Shown: in pieces, positions 26,540 through 34,362 of the stretch
How the letters are laid out: every line of letters starts with the position of its first letter
Numbering within the stretch: the stretch's first letter is position 1
From: JACDAN01 sp963847235
Lineage (GTDB): Bacteria > Actinomycetota > Thermoleophilia > Gaiellales > Gaiellaceae
Reading direction: 5' to 3'
NCBI GenBank assembly: GCA_963847235.1
Contig: CAWJYU010000008.1
Coordinates: forward strand, 1 to 64,000
Length of the DNA: 64,000 bases
Translations under genes and position numbers: made by a program
The notes under the pieces: model-generated
The model's input: the letters and a program-made list of their open reading frames with translations, nothing else
What the model was told of the DNA's origin: nothing
Databases searched by the model: none

Positions 26540-26896
26540 TAGCAGACCTGTAAGCCGGATTCTGTCTTGGATGACCATCTCTCTAGGCCGGCGGTTTCCC
26601 GACGGCTCGAGCGGCGCACCCGGCTCCTCGGCGGGCAGCGTCGACGGAGCCTGCTTCGCCTTGCACCGGACGGGGTTTGGCAAGCCACCGCGTCACCGCG
26701 ATGCTGGTGGGCTCTTACCCCACCTTTTCACCCTTACCCTAGGCGTCTCCGGAGAGTGTTTTTCGCCTCTGGCGGTTTCCTTTCTGTGCCACTTTCCATC
26801 GGCTTTCGCCGTCTGGGATTTCCCCAGCGTCCTGCCCTGCGGTGTCCGGACTTTCCTCGGACCGGCTCGGGCCGGCCCGCGGTCACCCGGCCTGCA
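26540..26896 (-). ncRNA. rnpB: RNase P RNA (class A)
   Basis: On the minus strand the conserved core elements appear in order: GAGGAAAGTCCGGAC near the 5' end, GAAACCGCC and the AAGGGTGAAAAGGTGGGGTA region, then AGACAGAATCCGGCTTACAG at the 3' end. P1 can be drawn as GCAGGCC (26895-26889) with GGTCTGC (26548-26542). This RNA is the catalytic subunit that matures tRNA 5' ends. Ends are approximate, set by P1, the upstream TACAAT and the downstream terminator. Confidence 0.93.
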
Positions 26897-27085
26897 TGTC
26901 CAATTGTAGCCCCGCTTTCCTCGGCTTTCGTCGCGGAGCCGAAGCCCGCACTCCGGGCAGCAGATCGACCCGTTCGAGCGCAGCACGAACTCGCCGCACA
27001 CGAGGCACTCGAGGCTTGCGCCGCGCAGGAGGGCAACGAGCTCCTGGTCGAGCGTCCGGTTGAGCGGGGCGACCACGGCGCTCAT
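26693..27085 (-). CDS. Small zinc-ribbon protein whose frame runs into rnpB
   Basis: The ATG at 27085 overlaps the lexA stop (ATGA). The first 50 residues look real: a helix (NRTLDQELVALLRGASLECL) and a zinc ribbon CLVCGEFVLRSNGSICCPEC. No stop codon occurs before rnpB begins, so about 67 further codons are read through RNase P RNA on the same strand, giving 130 residues of very basic sequence after residue 62. Either the native stop was lost (here or through an indel), or translation truly enters the RNA gene. The function of the ribbon is unknown. Confidence 0.5.
   Translation of the reverse strand: MSAVVAPLNRTLDQELVALLRGASLECLVCGEFVLRSNGSICCPECGLRLRDESRGKRGYNWTCRPGDRGPARAGPRKVRTPQGRTLGKSQTAKADGKWHRKETARGEKHSPETPRVRVKRWGKSPPASR
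26903..26908 (-). promoter_or_regulatory. -10 element (TACAAT) of rnpB
   Basis: TACAAT on the minus strand lies about 7 bases before the inferred RNase P RNA 5' end at 26896. No convincing -35 was seen. It falls inside the zinc-ribbon coding frame. Confidence 0.6.
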
Positions 27086-27700
27086 ACCGTCCGGAAGACT
27101 CCCACGACCTTGCCCAGGATCGCCACGTACGGTGCGTAGATCGGCTCGAGGTCGTCGTTCTCGGGCTGGAGCCGGATCCGGTCTCCCTCCCGGAAGAATC
27201 GTTTGACCGTCGCCTCGTCGGCGGTCTCGTCCTCCCCGGCAAGGGCGACGACGATGTCGCCGTTGCGGGCGTCCTGGCGCCGCTGGACGACCACGATGTC
27301 GCCGTCGAGGATCCCCGCGTTCACCATCGAGTCGCCCTTGACGCGGAGCAGGAAGTCCGCTCCGTCGGAGAGCGGCTCGGGCACGCCGAGCTCCTCTTCG
27401 ATGTTCTGGTCGGCGAGGAGCGGTCCGCCGGCCGCGATCTGACCGACGAGCGGCAGGCGGCGCATCGTCGACCTCCGCGGGCCCTTCTGGTCGCCGCCGG
27501 TCGGCGAGCTCGATCGCCCGCGGCTTGGTGGGGTCGCGCTTGAGCACACCGTCCCGCTCGAGCTGTGCGAGGTGAGCGTGGACGGTCGAGGGCGACCGCA
27601 GGCCGACGGCCTCGCCGATCTCGCGGACTGTGGGCGGATAGCCGTGGTCGTCGACGTACTCGTGCAGGAACTCGAGGATCGCGCGCTGCCGCTCGGTCAC
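27082..27700 (-). CDS. lexA: LexA repressor (frameshifted in this sequence)
   Basis: Master SOS repressor and self-cleaving protease. The N-terminal winged helix (MTERQRAILEFLHEYVDDHG, TVREIGEAVGLRSPSTVHAH) is in one frame. The peptidase S24 domain continues in another: MRRLPLVGQIAAGGPLLADQ with the Ala-Gly cleavage site, catalytic Ser in RVKGDSMVNAGI, catalytic Lys in ATVKRFFREGD, ending ILGKVVGVFRTV. One extra base near 27480-27500 explains the break. The GTG start has GAGGAGG 6-7 bases upstream. A perfect LexA box lies 17 bp upstream. It overlaps the zinc-ribbon gene at its stop. Confidence 0.9.
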
Positions 27701-27716
27701 TGGGTGCCTCCTCTCG

Positions 27717-27730
27717 CGAACATGTGTTCG
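27717..27730 (-). promoter_or_regulatory. LexA (SOS) box
   Basis: CGAACATGTGTTCG matches the actinobacterial/Bacillus-type consensus CGAAC-N4-GTTCG exactly and sits 17 bp upstream of the lexA GTG, indicating autorepression. Confidence 0.88.
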
Positions 27731-27772
27731 ATCACGGTAGCTAGGCGCCCGGACGGCGTCAAGAACTGCTGC

Positions 27773-28630
27773 TCAGCGGAGGAACTCGAGCAGCACTGAC
27801 GCGAGTGCCTCGGGCGCCTCCTCGGACATGTGGTGGCCCGAGTCGATACTTCGGATCCGCAGATCGTCGGCCCACGCCGCCCAGATCGGCCGGAGATCGC
27901 CGTAGAGCTCCTCCGCATCGTCACGCCGTGCCCAGAGCACGAGAGTCGGACACTCGACCTTCCGACCGGCACGGCGGTCGGCCTCGTCGTGGCTGCGGTC
28001 GATCCCGAGGCCGGCCCGGTAGTCCTCGACCATCGCGCGCACGGTCTCCGGGTTGTGGATCGCCTTGCGGAGATCAGCGAATGCCTCCTCGCCCATGTGC
28101 TCGGGGGTGGCCGTGTACCACGCGTCCGGGTCCCGGTTGATCCAGTCTTCTGCCGGTTTGCTGGTCTGGCCGAAAAAGAACCAGTGCCACCAGGCGGAGG
28201 CGAAGCGCGCATCGGCCCGCTCGAGCGCCTCGACGATCGGGACAGCCCCCATGAACACCAGCTGCGTCACCGACTCCGGCTGGTCGAGCGCGGCTCTGAG
28301 GGCGACGTAGCTGCCGCGGTCGTGGCCGACGACGGCGAAACGCTCATGCCCGAGCTGTCGCATGAGCGCCACGACGTCTCTCGCCATCGCGCGCTTGGAG
28401 TACGGCTCGTGGTCGTCGGTCGTCGGAGGCTTCGACGACTCTCCGTAGCCGCGAAGATCCGGGCATACGACCGTGTGCCGAACAGCCAGCAAGGGCGCGA
28501 CTTTGTGCCAAGTCACATGCGTTCGTGGGTGGCCGTGGAGGAGGACGACGGGCGAGCCGGCCCCACCATGACGCACGCGGAGCGTCACCTCACCGACGTC
28601 CACGAGCTCGAGCTGGAATCCCTCGAACAA
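27773..28630 (-). CDS. Alpha/beta hydrolase, haloacetate-dehalogenase/epoxide-hydrolase-like
   Basis: This 285-residue hydrolase has the nucleophile elbow VGHDRGSYVALR (Asp nucleophile near residue 111), oxyanion LLHGHPRTHVTWHKV, and the C-terminal catalytic His in SGHHMSEEAP. The lid motif WWHWFFFGQTSKPAEDWI closely resembles fluoroacetate/haloacetate dehalogenases, whose His-Trp pair binds the halide. Dehalogenase activity is therefore the leading guess, with epoxide hydrolase as the alternative. It ends 72 bp from the divergent side of the lexA box. Confidence 0.8.
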   Translation of the reverse strand: MFEGFQLELVDVGEVTLRVRHGGAGSPVVLLHGHPRTHVTWHKVAPLLAVRHTVVCPDLRGYGESSKPPTTDDHEPYSKRAMARDVVALMRQLGHERFAVVGHDRGSYVALRAALDQPESVTQLVFMGAVPIVEALERADARFASAWWHWFFFGQTSKPAEDWINRDPDAWYTATPEHMGEEAFADLRKAIHNPETVRAMVEDYRAGLGIDRSHDEADRRAGRKVECPTLVLWARRDDAEELYGDLRPIWAAWADDLRIRSIDSGHHMSEEAPEALASVLLEFLR

Positions 28631-28642
28631 GACCCCGTCCTA

Positions 28643-28728
<86 letters not shown>

Positions 28729-28757
28729 GCGCGGGTCAGTGTAGCCGCGGTGCGGAG

Positions 28758-28997
28758 CTATTCGAGGACGCGGAAGAGCAGGACCGTGTTGAGCCCGAAG
28801 ATGAGCGCGACGACGATCGTGACCCGCGTCAGGTTCCGCTCCACGATGTGCGTCCCGCCCTGCGAGGTCGGCACGAAGCCCATCCCGCCGAGGCCCGCCT
28901 CGCGCCCCGAATGGAGCAGCACGAGGATGATCAGCGCGATCGAGACGATGAAGTGGAAGAAGACCAGCCCGGCCTGCGTGAACTGGAAGAGCAGCAC
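28758..28997 (-). CDS. secG: Preprotein translocase subunit SecG
   Basis: This 79-residue protein has two transmembrane helices (residues about 10-28 and 58-76) separated by the conserved Gly-rich loop SGREAGLGGMGF. It is part of the SecYEG channel. Located between tRNA-Leu and a receiver-domain gene on the same strand. Confidence 0.9.
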   Translation of the reverse strand: MLLFQFTQAGLVFFHFIVSIALIILVLLHSGREAGLGGMGFVPTSQGGTHIVERNLTRVTIVVALIFGLNTVLLFRVLE

Positions 28998-29019
28998 GGG
29001 TGACCAGGGTACCAGCGGT

Positions 29020-29413
29020 CTAGCGGGCTCCCACGCTGCGGATCTCCGCGATCAGGTCGGTCGAGATCTTGTCCTTCGTGATGTACGCCGCAGCGCCCGC
29101 CTTTCGGGCGCGATCGACGTCGCCGGGCGTCGTCCCTCCGGTCAGGATCAGCACGCAGGCGTTCGGGTCGACGCTCCCGGATCCGGGCCGTCGCGTCGAT
29201 CCCGTCCATGATCGGCATGCTCACGTCCATCAGGATCACGTCCGGATCGAGCTCGGCCGCCAGGCCGACGCCGACGCGTCCGTTCTCCGCGGTCGCGATC
29301 ACCTCGATCCCGTCCTCGGCGGACAGCATCGCCTGGATCATCTCGACGAAGGCCGGCTCGTCGTCGACGACGAGGACGCCGATCTCGCTCGGCAGGGCGG
29401 CGGCAGATTCCAT
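29020..29413 (-). CDS. Single-domain response regulator (CheY-like), frameshifted
   Basis: This receiver domain of about 130 residues carries VLVVDDEPAFVEMIQAMLSA, phospho-Asp in DPDVILMDVSMPIMDGIDAT, then after a frame change near 29158 ACVLILTGGTTPGDVDRARK and the conserved Lys in AAYITKDKISTDLI. Removing one A from GAACGCC restores PDACVLILTGG, so the break is best read as a homopolymer error. No output domain is present; partner unknown. Confidence 0.82.
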
Positions 29414-29450
29414 AAGGAAGGTTCCGATTTTTCCAGGTTAGGCTCTCATT

Positions 29451-29681
29451 GTGCCGACTGCCGACGTTCGTGCGCAGATTCAGAAACTTCTCGTCACCGG
29501 CGACAACCGGCTGAAGCAGGGCGTCGCCCCCGAAAAGGTGCGCGGAAGCTACGCGCAGGCGCTCGAGCTCGCCCGCGAAGCGGGCCTGGAGGAGACGGTC
29601 AGGCCGCTCGTCGAGCGCCGCCTGGCCGATCTCGAGCGGCTCGCTGGAGAATCTCCTCCACCCGATCCGCCTGCCGCCTGA
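29451..29681 (+). CDS. Small helical (TPR-like) protein of unknown function
   Basis: This 76-residue protein is predicted all-helical: VRAQIQKLLVTGDNRLKQG, RGSYAQALELAREAGLEETV, RPLVERRLADLERLAG. The second block looks like one TPR-type repeat. TAGGCT precedes the GTG by 6 bases with no ribosome site. It is divergent from the receiver gene, and its 3' end overlaps the convergent glycosyltransferase gene by 83 bp, which is unusual. I do not recognise the family. Confidence 0.6.
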   Translation: MPTADVRAQIQKLLVTGDNRLKQGVAPEKVRGSYAQALELAREAGLEETVRPLVERRLADLERLAGESPPPDPPAA

Positions 29682-30612
29682 GGTCGTGCTGTTCCGCCGC
29701 CGCTCGTGCCGCCGGGTTCGGGCAAGGCAGTGCTGCCGCCGCTCGTAGGCCCCGGGCGACATCCTCCACGTCGGTCGGATCGACGAGCGCGCCGGCCGCC
29801 GCGGGGACGAACTCCGGCGGAGCGCCGACCCTGGTTCCGACGACGGAACGGCCGGCGGCCATGCCCTCGAGGAGCGCGAGGCCGAACGGCTCGATCAGGC
29901 TCGGCTGGCAGACGACATGGGCACGAGCGACCCGGTCCGGGATCTCGTCGTGGGCGACACGGCCGGTCACGGTCACCCCGGGCCGCCCCTCGATCTGGCC
30001 GCGCAGCGGCCCGTCGCCCACGTACGTCAGCGTGCCGGAGCCGACCTGCCGGAAGGCGTCGGCGAGGCGCACGACGTTCTTCCGCTCGATCAACGACCCG
30101 ATGCAGAGATACGCGGTCGGGCCCTCGGGCGCCGGCTCGACGCGGAACCGCTCCAGGTCGACGCCGCAGTCGACGACCTCGACCTTGCCGCGCGCCTCGG
30201 GCACCTTCGTCTCGAGCTCGTGCCGGAGGTAGTGCGAGACCGCGACCACCGCCGCCGCGCGACGAACCACGTAACGGGTGGCCGCGCCGATCCCGGGGAA
30301 GGCGCCGATGTTCCGGACGTCCCGTCCGTGGGCCGTCACGACGAGCGGCGCGCGGGACGCGAGTGCGGCGAGCACCCCGGTCGGGACGAGAAAGTGCGCG
30401 TACACGACGTCGGGCCGGAACCTGCGCGCGGCGCTCAGCGCGTCACGGCCGAGCCGCAGGTAGCGCGCCTTGCCACCGGCGCGACTGTCCAGGACGGCGC
30501 GCTCGATCTCGTGCCCCCGCCCGGCCAGCTCATTCTCCAGTCCCTGGACGAACACGCCCAGGTCGGGGTCGTCGGGCCCCGGATACATCTGCGAGACGAG
30601 GAGGATCCGCAT
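29599..30612 (-). CDS. Family 4 glycosyltransferase
   Basis: This 337-residue GT-B enzyme has N-terminal acceptor domain MRILLVSQMYPGPDDPDLGV with TAHGRDVRNIG, and C-terminal nucleotide-sugar domain with CIGSLIERKNVVRLADAF, LTYVGDGPLRGQIE and the EX7E motif PSLIEPFGLALLEGMAAGRS. It likely transfers a sugar to a cell-surface polysaccharide or lipid; substrates unknown. The start codon at 30612 is followed upstream by a repeat element, so the promoter may be affected. Confidence 0.85.
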   Translation of the reverse strand: MRILLVSQMYPGPDDPDLGVFVQGLENELAGRGHEIERAVLDSRAGGKARYLRLGRDALSAARRFRPDVVYAHFLVPTGVLAALASRAPLVVTAHGRDVRNIGAFPGIGAATRYVVRRAAAVVAVSHYLRHELETKVPEARGKVEVVDCGVDLERFRVEPAPEGPTAYLCIGSLIERKNVVRLADAFRQVGSGTLTYVGDGPLRGQIEGRPGVTVTGRVAHDEIPDRVARAHVVCQPSLIEPFGLALLEGMAAGRSVVGTRVGAPPEFVPAAAGALVDPTDVEDVARGLRAAAALPCPNPAARAAAEQHDLRRQADRVEEILQRAARDRPGGARRAA

Positions 30613-30662
30613 CTCGGCGGAAGCGTACGGCGGCGGAACCCCGGCCGCTTCGAGCAGGTCCT

Positions 30663-30795
30663 GGTGCCAGGCACCGAGACGTGTCCCGACGGACGGTGCG
30701 TCACGGCCCCTCAACCATCGCGTGCTGCCGCCGGTTTCCACAGCGCGATCGTCCATCGCCGGACCTGGCCCGGTGCCAGGCACCGAGACGTGTCC
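30663..30795. repeat. Two direct copies of a GGTGCCAGGCACC palindrome repeat
   Basis: GGTGCCAGGCACC followed by GAGACGTGTCC occurs at 30663-30686 and again at 30772-30795. Beyond that the copies stay similar for about 20 more bases (GACGGTGCG versus GACAGTGCG). The 13-mer core is palindromic. The pair fills most of the 221-bp gap between the glycosyltransferase and the mutase genes. Confidence 0.75.
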
Positions 30796-30833
30796 GCCGG
30801 AGACAGTGCGCGCCGCGATCGGGAGCCGCCGGC

Positions 30834-32414
30834 TTACGTGCGCTGGGCGTCGTAGGTCCCGAACTCCTCGCGCAGGACCTCGCAGATCTCGCCCACCGTG
30901 CACCGCAGGCGCAGCGCTTCCCGCATCGGCGCCAGGAGGTTCTCGTCCGTGAGCGCAACGCGCCGGACCTCCTCCAGCGCCCGCTCGGCCGCCTCGCCGT
31001 CGCGCTCGGCCCGGACCCGAGCCGTGCGCTCGAGCTGCCGCCGCTCCGCCTCCGGGTCGAGCCGGTGGAGCTCGATCGGCTCCTCCTCGTGCTCCCGGTA
31101 CCGGTTGACGCCGACGATCGCGCGCTCGCCCTCCTCGACCTCGCGCTGGTAGCGGAACGCCGCCTCCTCGATCTCCCGCTGGACGAAGCCCTGCTCGATC
31201 GCCGCGACCGCCCCGCCGATCTCGTCGACCCGCTCGATCAGCTCCGACGCCGCCTCCTCGAGCTCCGTCGTCAGCGCCTCGATGAAGTACGAGCCGCCGA
31301 ACGGGTCGGCCGTGTCGGTGCCGCCGGCCTCGTGGGCGAGGATCTGCTGCGTCCGGAGCGCGATCTTCGCCGAGCGCTCCGTCGGCAGCGCGAGGGCCTC
31401 GTCGAACCCGTTCGTGTGGATCGACTGTGCCCCGCCGCCGACCGCCGAGAGCGCCTGGATCGCGACCCGGACGATGTTGTTCTCCGGCTGCTGCGCCGTC
31501 AGCGTCGAGCCACCGGTCTGCGCGTGGAAGCGGAGCGCCATCGCCTTCGGGTTCGTCGCCCCGAAGCGCTCCTTCATGATCCGCGCCCACAGCCGCCGGG
31601 CGGCGCGGAACTTCGCGATCTCCTGGAAGAAGTGGTTGTGGGCGTTGAAGAAGAACGAGAGCCGCTCGCCGAACTCGTCAGGCGAGAGCCCCGCCCCGAC
31701 CGCGGCTTCGGCGTAGGCGATTCCGTTGGCGAGGGTGAACGCGAGCTCCTGCACCGCCGTCGAGCCGGCCTCGCGGATGTGGTACCCGGAGATCGAGATC
31801 GTGTTGAACCGCGGAAGCCGCTCGTGGCAGTACGCGAACAGGTCCGTCGTGATCCGCATGGTCGGGCGCGGCGGGTAGATGTAGTTGCCGCGCGCGCAGT
31901 ACTCCTTGAGGACGTCGTTCTGGACGGTGCCGCGCAGCTGCGCGCCCGGAACGCCCTGCTCCTCGGCGACGAGCTCGTAGAGCAGGAGCAGCAACGCGGC
32001 CGGCGCGTTGATCGTCATCGACGTCGAGACTTCGTTCAGCGGGATCCCGTCGAACAGCAGCTCCATGTCGGCGATCGAGTCGATCGCGACTCCGGTGCGG
32101 CCCACCTCGCCGACGGCGCGCGGGTCGTCGGAGTCGTAGCCGAGCTGGGTCGGCAGGTCGAAGGCGACGGAGAGGCCCGTCTGCCCGCGGTCGAGCAGGT
32201 AGCGGAACCGATGGTTCGTCTCCTCGGCCGAGGCGAAGCCCGCGTACTGCCGGATCGTCCACGGCCGGCCGCGGTACATGTCCCGGTACGGCCCGCGGGT
32301 GAACGGGTACTCGCCCGGGGGCTCGAGCTCGAGCCCCTCGACGTCGTCCTCGGTGTAGACCGGCTTGATCTCGATCCCGGAGTCGGTCTCGCGTCCTTCT
32401 TCGGCGGTTGCCAT
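30834..32414 (-). CDS. Methylmalonyl-CoA mutase-family large (catalytic) subunit without B12 domain
   Basis: This 526-residue protein is the TIM-barrel substrate half of a B12-dependent acyl-CoA mutase: YRDMYRGRPWTIRQYAGFAS, RGQTGLSVAFDLPTQLGYDS, MRITTDLFAYCHERLPRFNT, ISISGYHIREAGSTAVQELA, AQQPENNIVRVAIQALSAVG. The cobalamin-binding DXHXXG domain is absent, so a small subunit must be supplied elsewhere. Members include methylmalonyl-CoA, isobutyryl-CoA and ethylmalonyl-CoA mutases, and I cannot decide between them. The ATG at 32414 is preceded by a short divergent promoter region shared with the L,D-transpeptidase gene. Confidence 0.88.
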   Translation of the reverse strand: MATAEEGRETDSGIEIKPVYTEDDVEGLELEPPGEYPFTRGPYRDMYRGRPWTIRQYAGFASAEETNHRFRYLLDRGQTGLSVAFDLPTQLGYDSDDPRAVGEVGRTGVAIDSIADMELLFDGIPLNEVSTSMTINAPAALLLLLYELVAEEQGVPGAQLRGTVQNDVLKEYCARGNYIYPPRPTMRITTDLFAYCHERLPRFNTISISGYHIREAGSTAVQELAFTLANGIAYAEAAVGAGLSPDEFGERLSFFFNAHNHFFQEIAKFRAARRLWARIMKERFGATNPKAMALRFHAQTGGSTLTAQQPENNIVRVAIQALSAVGGGAQSIHTNGFDEALALPTERSAKIALRTQQILAHEAGGTDTADPFGGSYFIEALTTELEEAASELIERVDEIGGAVAAIEQGFVQREIEEAAFRYQREVEEGERAIVGVNRYREHEEEPIELHRLDPEAERRQLERTARVRAERDGEAAERALEEVRRVALTDENLLAPMREALRLRCTVGEICEVLREEFGTYDAQRT

Positions 32415-32450
32415 GGAGGAATCGTACGTCCGGCCGCACAATGAGCCTCT

Positions 32451-33552
32451 ATGCGGCGCCTCGTCCCGCTCGCAGCCCTGGCCGCAATGGCCCTCGCGGG
32501 TCCTGCTTGGGGAGCTGAGGTCGTCACGCTCTCTGCGCAGCCCTCGGTTGTCGCGTACGACGGCCTGGTGCGTTTTACGGGTGCGACGGTCCCGCTGTCG
32601 GAGGTGTTCCTCGTCCAGCTGCTTCCGAGCGGCTGGACCGTGATCGCGCAGACCAGGGCCGGCACCGACGGCGTCTTCGTCTTCGAGCGCCGGGCGCGCA
32701 AGCCCGGCGTCTTCCAGGCGCGGATGGTCGGCGTGGAGTCGGGCCAGGTCGCGACTCGCATTCGGCCGCGGCTTCGCGCGCGGCTCGAGCGGCTCGATCG
32801 TGACCGGGCGGGTGCTGCCTGCGCGGGCCGGCTCGGTCGTCCTTCGGGTACAGGGACGGACACGGAGGCTCCGCGTCGGCTCGGCCGGCCGGTTTCGCGC
32901 GCGGCTCGGGATGCTCCGCGCCGGCAAGCACGCGGTGCGCGTCTCGGTTCGCCCGGCGCCCGGCTACGTGGAAGTTCTCCGGCGCTTCGCACTACGCGTC
33001 CACCGCCCGAGCCTCGGGATCGGCTCGCACGGACCGGGCGTGCTCGCGCTGAAGCGCCGCCTTGCCGAGCTGGGCTACGCGCTTCCGTCCGTCGACTCCG
33101 GGTACGGCCACGCGACCTCCGAGGCGGTGCTTGCCTTCCAGAAGGTGCACGGGCTGCCGCGGACCGGCCGCGTCGACCGACGCTTCTGGCGAGCCCTCGT
33201 CGGCGCCTCGCGGCCCCGGCCGCGCGTCCCACGCGGCGACTACCTCGAGGTCAGCAAGTCGCGCCAGACGCTCTACGAGGTGCGAGGCGGAGAGGTTCAG
33301 CGCGTGATCCACGTCTCCACCGGCGCGACGGGCAACACCCCCGTCGGTACCTGGCGTGTCTACCGCGAGGTCTTCGGCTGGGACTGGGTGCTCTACCACC
33401 CCATGTACTTCCTGCGCGGCTTCGCGATCCACGGGTATCCGTCGGTGCCGGCGTGGCCGGCGAGCCACGGCTGCGTGCGTATCCCGCTCTGGCTTGCGAA
33501 CGGCCTCCGCGAGCGCTGGGGCTACGGCTCCGTCGTGCGCGTGTACGGCTAG
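32451..33552 (+). CDS. L,D-transpeptidase (YkuD) with peptidoglycan-binding domain, frameshifted
   Basis: This exported peptidoglycan cross-linking enzyme has signal peptide RRLVPLAALAAMALAGPAWG and Ig-like beta repeats (VVTLSAQPSVVAYDGLVRFT) in the first frame. The second frame carries a peptidoglycan-binding repeat (GVLALKRRLAELGYALPSVD, LAFQKVHGLPRTGRVDRRF) and the YkuD domain with catalytic HGYPSVPAWPASHGCVRIP. One extra base near 32780-32795 splits the gene; corrected length is about 366 residues. CACAAT lies 8 bases before the ATG. Confidence 0.85.
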
Positions 33553-33712
33553 GAGGGTTTGGCGGGAAAAGCGTCAGGCTCCCAGAAGGACGGTGCTGAC
33601 GATGCGCCTAGTTCAGGCCGCGAGCGGAACGGCCCGGGGTTCGGGCCAGCGCCTGACCCAACTGGGCGAGCACGCAAGGTCGGCGTCGGCCAAGCCGGGT
33701 TTTCACGCCCTC

Positions 33713-34108
33713 CTAGGCAGCAAGCCGGTCGACCGCGTACGGCGCGAAGAGCGCGTCACGTGTGACGAGCGTCAGACCTTCCAGTTGGGCCTGGGCAACG
33801 AGCAGTCGGTCGAAGGGATCGCGGTGGTGGAGCGGCAGGCGGGCGGCCGCGACTCCATGCTGTGCCGTGATCTCCAGGACTCCGTAACCGACCTGAACGA
33901 CCTCCGGCAGGAGCTCCGCGTCAATTCGCAGTCGGCCTGTTGCCACCTTGATCTCTAGTTCCCAGATCGAGGCCGCGCTCACAGCCACGTCGTTCTCAGG
34001 ATCGCCGATCGCGTCACGAGCCTCAGTACCCAGCTTGGGATCATCGGCCAGGACCCAGAGGACGACGTGGCTATCGAGCAGGAGTTTCAGGCTCGATCTC
34101 GCCGCCAT
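33713..34108 (-). CDS. vapC: VapC-family PIN-domain toxin (second)
   Basis: This 131-residue PIN ribonuclease has acidic residues in KLLLDSHVVLWVLADD (Asp), AASIWELEIKVATGRL (Glu), DPFDRLLVAQAQLEG (Asp) and LVTRDALFAPY (Asp). It overlaps the antitoxin gene by 38 bp; the true start may be the Leu/Lys codons just before LLLDSH. Paired with a Phd-type antitoxin, so unrelated to the AbrB-type pair at 5.3-6.0 kb. Confidence 0.85.
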   Translation of the reverse strand: MAARSSLKLLLDSHVVLWVLADDPKLGTEARDAIGDPENDVAVSAASIWELEIKVATGRLRIDAELLPEVVQVGYGVLEITAQHGVAAARLPLHHRDPFDRLLVAQAQLEGLTLVTRDALFAPYAVDRLAA

Positions 34109-34337
34109 AGAACAGCTCCGCGATCTCCTCGTTCGTCTCCGGGGAATCCCAGTCGGGCGAGGCCCAGATCTTGCCCTTCAGAGTTCCGAACGGCCTCGGT
34201 TCCCTGCTCGGCGCGTAGGGAACGAGCTTTGCGACTGGTTTGCCCGATCTTCCGATGACAATCTCCTCACCATTCGCGACGCGCTGCAGCAACTTCGACA
34301 GATGCGTCTTAGCCTCGTGTGTATTGACCATGGCCAT
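34071..34337 (-). CDS. Phd/YefM-family antitoxin
   Basis: This 88-residue protein has an N-terminal Phd fold, VNTHEAKTHLSKLLQRVANG and EEIVIGRSGKPVAKLVPYAP, and a C-terminal acidic tail (SPETNEEIAELFYGGEIEPE) that would neutralise the PIN toxin. Probably autorepressing through the small palindrome in the divergent promoter region shared with the molybdopterin gene. Confidence 0.87.
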   Translation of the reverse strand: MAMVNTHEAKTHLSKLLQRVANGEEIVIGRSGKPVAKLVPYAPSREPRPFGTLKGKIWASPDWDSPETNEEIAELFYGGEIEPETPAR

Positions 34338-34347
34338 AGTGGACTAG

Positions 34348-34359
34348 ACTAAGTTTAGT
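34348..34359. promoter_or_regulatory. Palindrome in the shared phd/moaX divergent promoter
   Basis: ACTAAGTTTAGT (arms ACTAA/TTAGT) lies midway in the 25-bp gap between the antitoxin start (34337) and the MoaD-MoaE start (34363). TAAGTT on the plus strand is 7 bases before that ATG. Candidate antitoxin operator. Confidence 0.4.
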
Positions 34360-34362
34360 TCG

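Noticed and set aside
26571..26909. Open frames on both strands over rnpB
   Set aside because: They are explained by the RNase P RNA; only the frame entering from the zinc-ribbon gene is kept, with low confidence.
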